From Novacetimonas maltaceti (lineage in GTDB: Bacteria; Pseudomonadota; Alphaproteobacteria; Acetobacterales; Acetobacteraceae), in contig NZ_POTC01000028.1 in the NCBI RefSeq assembly GCF_002906255.1, forward strand, positions 1 to 38,413: a stretch of 38,413 nucleotides of DNA, given 5' to 3'. Below the pieces are notes generated by a model. That model made no database searches. It saw nothing but the letters and a program-made list of their open reading frames with translations, and was not told the DNA's origin. Shown here piece after piece: positions 34,413 to 38,413 of this stretch. How positions within the stretch are numbered: position 1 is the stretch's first letter; the number at the start of each line of letters is the position of its first letter. A program made the position numbers and the translations under genes.

Positions 34413-35543
34413 TCAGATGTAATGCTCGGTCAGCGGCGCCAGGCCATTGAACCCGGTCGAGCAGTAAGTCGAGACATACGCCCCGGTGGAGAGCAGTTCG
34501 ATCCGATCCCCGGATTCCAGGTCCAGCGGCAGGTTGTAGGGCGTCTTTTCATACATGATGTCCGCCCCGTCGCACGTCGGGCCGGCAATCGCGACAGGTC
34601 CCGTCGCCATGCCGTCATGCGGGGTGCGGATGCCATAGCGAATCGCCTCGCCCTCCGTCTCCGCCAGACCGCCGAAGCGACCGATGTCGAGGTAGACCCA
34701 GCGCACGCCATCATCAATGCCGCGACGGCTGACCAGCACGACCTCGGACGACACCACGCCTGCGTCACCAACGATGAAACGGCCCGGTTCCACGATCATT
34801 TCCGGCAGGTCATTGCCGAAATGCTCCGTCATCGCGTGGCTGATCGCCAGCGCGAAACGGTCGATGCCCGGCACATCATCGCGGTAACGGATCGGGAACC
34901 CGCCACCAAGGTTGACCATGCGCAGTTCAAGCCCCGCAGCCTTCAGGTCGGTAAAGAGCATGCCGACCCGCGCGATCGCGGCTTCGTACGCATTGGTTTC
35001 GGTCTGCTGGCTGCCGACATGGAAGGACAGGCCATACGGGTCCAGCCCCATGTCACGCGCGCGCAGCATCAGGTCGCGGGCATTGTCCAGCGTCGTGCCG
35101 AACTTGCGCGACAGCGGCCAGTCAGCGCCCTCGTTCTCCACGATCAGGCGGCAGTAGACCCGCGCGCCCGGGGCATGGCGCGCCAGCTTCTCCAGTTCCT
35201 CGGCGCAGTCGAAGGCGAACATGTCGATGCCCGCCTCATGCGCGCGGGCGATGGCCGACACCTTCTTGACGGTATTGCCGAACGAGATGTCCTGCGGCGC
35301 GGCACCGGCGCGCAGGCACATCTGGATTTCTTCCCACGAGGCGGCATCGAAGGCAGAACCAAGGCCGACAAGCCGGTCGAGGATGGCCGGAGCCGGATTC
35401 GCCTTGACCGCGTAATAGATACGCGCAAGCGGCAGCGCCTCGCGCAGGGCGCTGTAGCGCTCCTCGACGCGATCGACGTCAACGACAAGGCAAGGCGTCG
35501 CAGGGGACTGCTCGGCCAGATAACGGGCGATTTTGGGAGTCAT
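34413..35543 (-). CDS. Ornithine/lysine decarboxylase, PLP fold type III
   Basis: This 376-residue enzyme has an alanine racemase-like barrel with PLP Lys47 in YYAVKANP, then FDAASWEEIQ, SFHVGSQQ, the phosphate-binding GGGFP, and EPGRFIV. The C-terminal beta domain holds the catalytic Cys in GPTCDGAD. This is the eukaryotic-like ornithine decarboxylase type common in alphaproteobacteria; it makes putrescine from ornithine. Lysine as an alternative substrate cannot be excluded. ATG 35543 (MTPKIARYLA) has AAGGGA about 10 bases upstream. Its 5' region carries a 50-codon Arg-rich ORF, suggesting attenuation by a leader peptide. Confidence 0.93.
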   Translation of the reverse strand: MTPKIARYLAEQSPATPCLVVDVDRVEERYSALREALPLARIYYAVKANPAPAILDRLVGLGSAFDAASWEEIQMCLRAGAAPQDISFGNTVKKVSAIARAHEAGIDMFAFDCAEELEKLARHAPGARVYCRLIVENEGADWPLSRKFGTTLDNARDLMLRARDMGLDPYGLSFHVGSQQTETNAYEAAIARVGMLFTDLKAAGLELRMVNLGGGFPIRYRDDVPGIDRFALAISHAMTEHFGNDLPEMIVEPGRFIVGDAGVVSSEVVLVSRRGIDDGVRWVYLDIGRFGGLAETEGEAIRYGIRTPHDGMATGPVAIAGPTCDGADIMYEKTPYNLPLDLESGDRIELLSTGAYVSTYCSTGFNGLAPLTEHYI

Positions 35544-35862
35544 CGCACCCAAATCCCTTCTGTTCTGCCGTCCGGATGCAAGTAGGATTACTGAACAAAC
35601 GGACAGATGTTGCGAAACGGTCTAACGGACCAGCGACCAGTGAGGGGCCCAAGCAGCAGGCCCCGATTGCCAGAACGCTTGACGTCGTTGCGTAACCTCA
35701 GAGGGCCAGTGGCACGTGCGTTGTTGCGTAGGGAGCGCATATGAGGACAATACGCCCATAACGCAATAGAAAAATTCGCCTCATCGTGACCTTTTTCGTT
35801 TAAGGTGGGCAAAACCGACCAAAATATTGTCGTGATTCTTTTTTCGTCCCCGGCAGGACGGG
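35544..35862. promoter_or_regulatory. Decarboxylase/BrkB divergent regulatory region
   Basis: Apart from the leader ORF (35588-35740), these 319 bases hold no gene. The leader can fold GGGGCC/GGCCCC (35644-35664), and GGTC-CGTTA-GACC follows it on the minus strand (about 35617-35629). The part above 35744 is AT-rich with T-runs and must contain both promoters. A TTGCGT/CATATG pair with 17-base spacing (35761-35766, 35738-35743) exists, but its -10 overlaps the leader ATG, so it would exclude leader translation. Confidence 0.4.
35588..35740 (-). CDS. Arg-rich leader peptide upstream of ornithine decarboxylase
   Basis: This 50-codon ORF (ATG 35740, TAA 35590-35588) ends 44 bases before the decarboxylase start. 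The peptide has ten Arg and one Lys, and three related units LRNN, LRND and FRNI, then a Leu-rich run (GLLLGPL) and ends NICPFVQ. The DNA repeats TACGCAAC and TTCGCAAC encode these units. Part of the ORF can form a hairpin (GGGGCC/GGCCCC, 35644-35664). Arg-rich leader peptides are known to sense ornithine or polyamines upstream of speF in enterobacteria, and an RNA motif called speF was described upstream of such genes in alphaproteobacteria. No strong ribosome-binding site is seen, so translation is inferred. Confidence 0.5.
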   Translation of the reverse strand: MRSLRNNARATGPLRLRNDVKRSGNRGLLLGPLTGRWSVRPFRNICPFVQ

Positions 35863-36996
35863 ATGCCGGGACGCAGCATGTTGCCAAGCGGCCCCGCCCA
35901 CCGGGACCCAAGTGACCAGAACCTGGACAACGCATTGATCTCTTCTTCCCCAGACCAGATCGAGGTGGCGGCTTCCGTCACCCCCGCGCCGCCCACGCCC
36001 GGAAGCGCCACAAAGAATGCCACGGACATGAATGACGCCCTGCACCGTCACATCCTGCCCGTCATGAAACAGGTGGCCACCAACATTGCGTCCGACCAGA
36101 TCACGCTGGCCGCCGCGGGATGTGCGTTCTACGCCACGCTGTCACTGTTCCCGGCCATGAGCACGATGATCTCCATCTACGGGCTGCTGTTCGACCCCCA
36201 GACGGTGGAGCCGCAACTGGTCGTCCTGCGCAACCTGCTGCCGCCTGCGGCCTATGACCTGATTGGCGAGCGGATCCACATCCTTGTGGCGCAGTCGCAT
36301 TCGTCGCTGACACTGAACCTGATCGTCTCGACCACCATCGCCATGTGGTCGGCTTCGGCGGCGACGCGTTCGCTGCTGCTGGCCATGAACGTGGCCTACA
36401 ATACGCCCGAAACCCGTAGTTTCCTGCGTTTCCAGGCCATGGGCATGATCATGACGCTGTGTGCGATCTTTGGCGGCATCCTGACGCTGGCGCTGATGGT
36501 GGCGCTGCCGATCCTGCTGGATTACCTGCCGCAGAAACTCTCGCTCGCGCCGCCGCCGGGTTCGGTCGAACTGCTGGTGCACATGGGCGGCCCTGCGCTG
36601 ATGCTGCTGTTCGTGCTGTCGGGATGTTCGCTGCTTTACCGATTCGGCCCCAACCGGCAGAGCACGTCATGGCGCTGCATCCTGCCCGGCTCGGTGGCGG
36701 CGACCCTGCTGTGGCTGCTGACCTCGTTCGGGTTTTCCTATTACGTCAGCCACATCGCGGGCTATGGCGCGACCTACGGACCCCTTGGCGCCTTCGTGGC
36801 GACGATGATGTGGTTCTACGTCTCGGCCTATGTCGTGCTGCTGGGCGCGGAACTGAACGCCGGGCTGGAAATCCAGATGTGCCTGCGCGACAACGGCCCG
36901 CAGATGGAAGGATGGTCCATCGCGCGCAAGTCCCACCACCCGACGGGGACCGAGGCGACTACCCCTGCGAGGCGCCCCCCGGGGGAAGCGCCGTAA
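35863..36996 (+). CDS. YihY/BrkB-family inner-membrane protein
   Basis: The product has 377 residues. A disordered N-terminal stretch (1-60) is followed by six predicted membrane helices. Family hallmarks are ITLAAAGCAFYATLSLFPAM near helix 1, SAATRSLLLAMNVAYNTPETRSFLRF, GPNRQSTSWRCILPGSVAATLLW and the C-terminal GPLGAFVATMMWFYVSAYVVLLGAELNAGLE. The molecular role of YihY is not established; it is not an RNase BN. AGGACGGG precedes ATG 35863; ATG 36028 (MNDALHRH) is an alternative that removes the extension. The 3' end overlaps the convergent rlpA gene by 38 bases. Confidence 0.88.
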   Translation: MPGRSMLPSGPAHRDPSDQNLDNALISSSPDQIEVAASVTPAPPTPGSATKNATDMNDALHRHILPVMKQVATNIASDQITLAAAGCAFYATLSLFPAMSTMISIYGLLFDPQTVEPQLVVLRNLLPPAAYDLIGERIHILVAQSHSSLTLNLIVSTTIAMWSASAATRSLLLAMNVAYNTPETRSFLRFQAMGMIMTLCAIFGGILTLALMVALPILLDYLPQKLSLAPPPGSVELLVHMGGPALMLLFVLSGCSLLYRFGPNRQSTSWRCILPGSVAATLLWLLTSFGFSYYVSHIAGYGATYGPLGAFVATMMWFYVSAYVVLLGAELNAGLEIQMCLRDNGPQMEGWSIARKSHHPTGTEATTPARRPPGEAP

Positions 36997-37480
36997 TATC
37001 GACCATCATCGTCCCCCGGTCCATCAGGCCAAGCATCCGCGCCGCAGCGGGTGACAGGTCGATGATCCTCCTGCCGCGATAGGGACCGCGGTCATTGATC
37101 CTGACAATGACCGACCGCCCGGTGGAAGCCGCGCGAATCCGCACAAGTGTGCCAAGCGGCAGTTGCCGGTGCGCCGCCGTCATGGCCGTGGGGTCGAACA
37201 CATCCCCCGACGCCGTGCGATGGCCGATTTCACGGCGGGTGCCGTACCAGCTTGCCAGTCCGTGCTGCGACCATGTGGACGAGACGGTTTTCATCGGGGG
37301 CAAGGGCGGCAGGCGGCGCAGGGGATGGTGATGATGGTGCCGGGCGGCCCTGCCCTGCCGGGCCGCGACATTATGCACGCCATGTTTCACATGCCGGGCA
37401 TGGGCATCACGGGCGCCCCCCGCCAGACCAAGGCAGGCCACAAGCAGACATGACAGGACCCATGCCGGAAAATCCGGCAT
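36959..37480 (-). CDS. RlpA-like septal ring lytic transglycosylase domain protein
   Basis: The product has 173 residues. It has a signal peptide (MPDFPAWVLSCLLVACLGLAGG) and a basic, His-rich linker with five consecutive His (48-52). A double-psi beta-barrel domain (about 74-170) follows with HGLASWYGTRREIGHRTASG, FDPTAMTAAHRQLPLGTLVR, VRINDRGPYRGRRIIDLSPAAA. RlpA cleaves glycan strands lacking stem peptides at the septum. The C-terminal SPOR domain found in many homologues is absent, so septal targeting may differ. The Cys in the leader could be lipidated (LVAC resembles a lipobox). ATG 37480 is the chosen start. Confidence 0.88.
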   Translation of the reverse strand: MPDFPAWVLSCLLVACLGLAGGARDAHARHVKHGVHNVAARQGRAARHHHHHPLRRLPPLPPMKTVSSTWSQHGLASWYGTRREIGHRTASGDVFDPTAMTAAHRQLPLGTLVRIRAASTGRSVIVRINDRGPYRGRRIIDLSPAAARMLGLMDRGTMMVDITALPPGGASQG

Positions 37481-37795
37481 CCGCCACCGCTTCCGTGGCT
37501 GTATATGTAAGGGTCCGACAATCATGGCCGGAACTATTACATAATATAAATGAATACGACCAGCCTGATTCAGGTCCGCGCCTGTGCCGTATATTATGAC
37601 TTCAAAAGTCATCTTTATATTTATTGAGGCATTATTTCCTATCCCTCATGTCATTAACATAAGGGAAAGTGTTTGCCGCGTATCCTTCCGGCGCATCCGG
37701 CCTGCCCCCCGGCAGGCATCGGGGGCGTCCGATTCGCCATGGAATGCAGAACAGGCTTGGATCACGGCGGCGGGCATGCTACGGCGCCTGTCATT
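37481..37795. promoter_or_regulatory. rlpA/aroQ divergent intergenic region
   Basis: These 315 bases hold no convincing gene. They become AT-rich from about 37530. They contain a perfect 7-bp dyad ATGACTT-CAA-AAGTCAT (37596-37612) and an imperfect dyad CCCTCATGT-CATTA-ACATAAGGG (37643-37665), both of operator size. Clear -35/-10 pairs could not be assigned. Confidence 0.4.
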
Positions 37796-38251
37796 ATGGA
37801 GCGTCCCCTGATTGCCGTTCTCAACGGCCCGAACCTCAACATGCTTGGACTGCGGCAGCCGGAAGTGTACGGCGTCGCAACCCTTGACGATGTCGAACAG
37901 GTCTGCGTGCAGGCTGCGGAGCAGCTCGACGTGGCGATCGATTTCCGCCAGACCAACGGCGAAGGGGAACTCGTTTCATGGATTCAGGAATGCCGGGGCC
38001 GCGCACGCGGCATCATCATCAACCCGGCGGCCTATTCCCATACCTCCATCGCGGTCCTTGACGCCCTGCTGGCGGTCGATCTGCCGGTGATCGAGGTCCA
38101 TATTTCCAACATCCATCGCCGTGAGGCGTTCCGCCATACCTCCTACGTCTCCCGCGCCGCCATCGGCGTCATCTGCGGGCTTGGCGTGCGAGGCTATGCG
38201 CTGGCGCTCCATGCGATGACCGACATGATTCTGGACGAGGACGATCAATGA
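37796..38251 (+). CDS. aroQ: 3-dehydroquinate dehydratase, type II
   Basis: This 151-residue dodecameric enzyme dehydrates 3-dehydroquinate in the shikimate pathway. It has NGPNLNMLGLRQPEVYG with the catalytic Tyr, QTNGEGELVSWI, INPAAYSHTSIA with the catalytic His, and EVHISNIHRREAFRHTSYVS. ATG 37796 (MERPLIAVLNG) is the family start although no strong ribosome-binding site is visible; the longer frame upstream lacks support. Its stop overlaps accB by ATGA, the common alphaproteobacterial aroQ-accB-accC arrangement. Confidence 0.95.
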   Translation: MERPLIAVLNGPNLNMLGLRQPEVYGVATLDDVEQVCVQAAEQLDVAIDFRQTNGEGELVSWIQECRGRARGIIINPAAYSHTSIAVLDALLAVDLPVIEVHISNIHRREAFRHTSYVSRAAIGVICGLGVRGYALALHAMTDMILDEDDQ

Positions 38252-38413
38252 GCCGACTGCTCGTGGATGCGGATGCCATTCGGGCATTGGCCGAAATTCT
38301 GACCGAAACTGGCCTGACCGAAATCGAGATCGCGGAAAAGGACAGCCGTGTCCGTGTCGTGCGCGCGGCGCCTGCGGCGACCCATGCCGTCGCCCCGGCC
38401 CCCCTGCCGGTCG
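38248..38413 (+). CDS. accB: Biotin carboxyl carrier protein of acetyl-CoA carboxylase, N-terminal part
   Basis: Fifty-five codons are visible before the window ends. The sequence MSRLLVDADAIRALAEILTETGLTEIEIAEKD, then SRVRVVRAAPAA, is the AccB N-terminal helix and strand, entering the Ala/Pro-rich linker. The biotinyl Lys domain is outside. AccB carries biotin between AccC and AccAD for malonyl-CoA synthesis. Translationally coupled to aroQ. Confidence 0.93.
   Translation, partial: MSRLLVDADAIRALAEILTETGLTEIEIAEKDSRVRVVRAAPAATHAVAPAPLPV

Noticed and set aside
35738-35766. TTGCGT and CATATG with 17-base spacing as a promoter for ornithine decarboxylase
   Set aside because: The -10 box would coincide with the start codon of the leader ORF. 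CATATG is also a weak match. Kept only as an alternative.

Overview
The window reads as chromosomal DNA of an acetic acid bacterium (Acetobacteraceae, Alphaproteobacteria), probably Komagataeibacter, Novacetimonas or Gluconacetobacter. This rests on the high GC content, the protein sequences, alphaproteobacterial gene orders (acnA beside ccmAB, aroQ beside accB, an uninterrupted rimP-nusA-ylxR-infB-rbfA block) and dispersed intergenic hairpin repeats. No rRNA, tRNA or CRISPR array was seen. The genus is inferred, not proven.

Layout. 1-783: the end of an IS3-type insertion sequence has cut off the DNA-binding end of an OmpR-type response regulator. 1082-3734 (minus): a TPR protein, ExbB and a short TonB-like protein without a TonB C-terminal domain; no exbD is present. 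4025-8892 (minus): prfB with its programmed +1 frameshift, a class A penicillin-binding protein and an aldo/keto reductase. 9109-11777: hrcA divergent from rph-rdgB. 12160-24807 (mostly minus): the translation/RNA cluster rimP-nusA-ylxR-infB-rbfA, then truB-rpsO-pnp and a nitronate monooxygenase-like gene. A plus-strand MCE (MlaD/PqiB-type) gene separates rbfA from truB. 25028-27982 (plus): three genes for a membrane-anchored Clp-like AAA+ ATPase and two single-pass envelope proteins that I cannot assign. 28192-32032 (minus): a LysR regulator and aconitase. 32305-33626 (plus): ccmAB. 33841-35740 (minus): CopC, an ornithine decarboxylase-type enzyme and an Arg-rich leader ORF. 35863-38413: a YihY/BrkB membrane protein, RlpA, aroQ and the start of accB.

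The most unusual signals are non-coding or poorly described. (1) Two families of structured intergenic repeats occur. One is about 80 bp with inverted ends (R, seven copies); the other is a double hairpin (D, five copies). Both show compensatory stem changes. In three places they form a D-R composite with the same order and polarity, butted against a gene's 3' end. (2) A 50-codon Arg-rich ORF with repeated Leu/Phe-Arg-Asn units lies in the 5' region of the ornithine decarboxylase gene and looks like a polyamine or ornithine sensing leader peptide. (3) The AAA+ locus at 25.0-28.0 kb may be an undescribed membrane remodelling or unfolding system. (4) A terminator-like hairpin with a U6 tract sits directly at the probable start of the rimP-nusA-infB operon.

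Functionally the window combines the RNA/translation machinery (RimP, NusA, IF2, RbfA, TruB, S15, PNPase, RF2, RNase PH), envelope biogenesis (PBP1A, RlpA, MCE, ExbB/TonB-like) and core metabolism (aconitase, AroQ, AccB, ornithine decarboxylase). Most start codons given here were chosen from ribosome-binding sites and family N-termini, and they differ from the longest possible ORF where stated.
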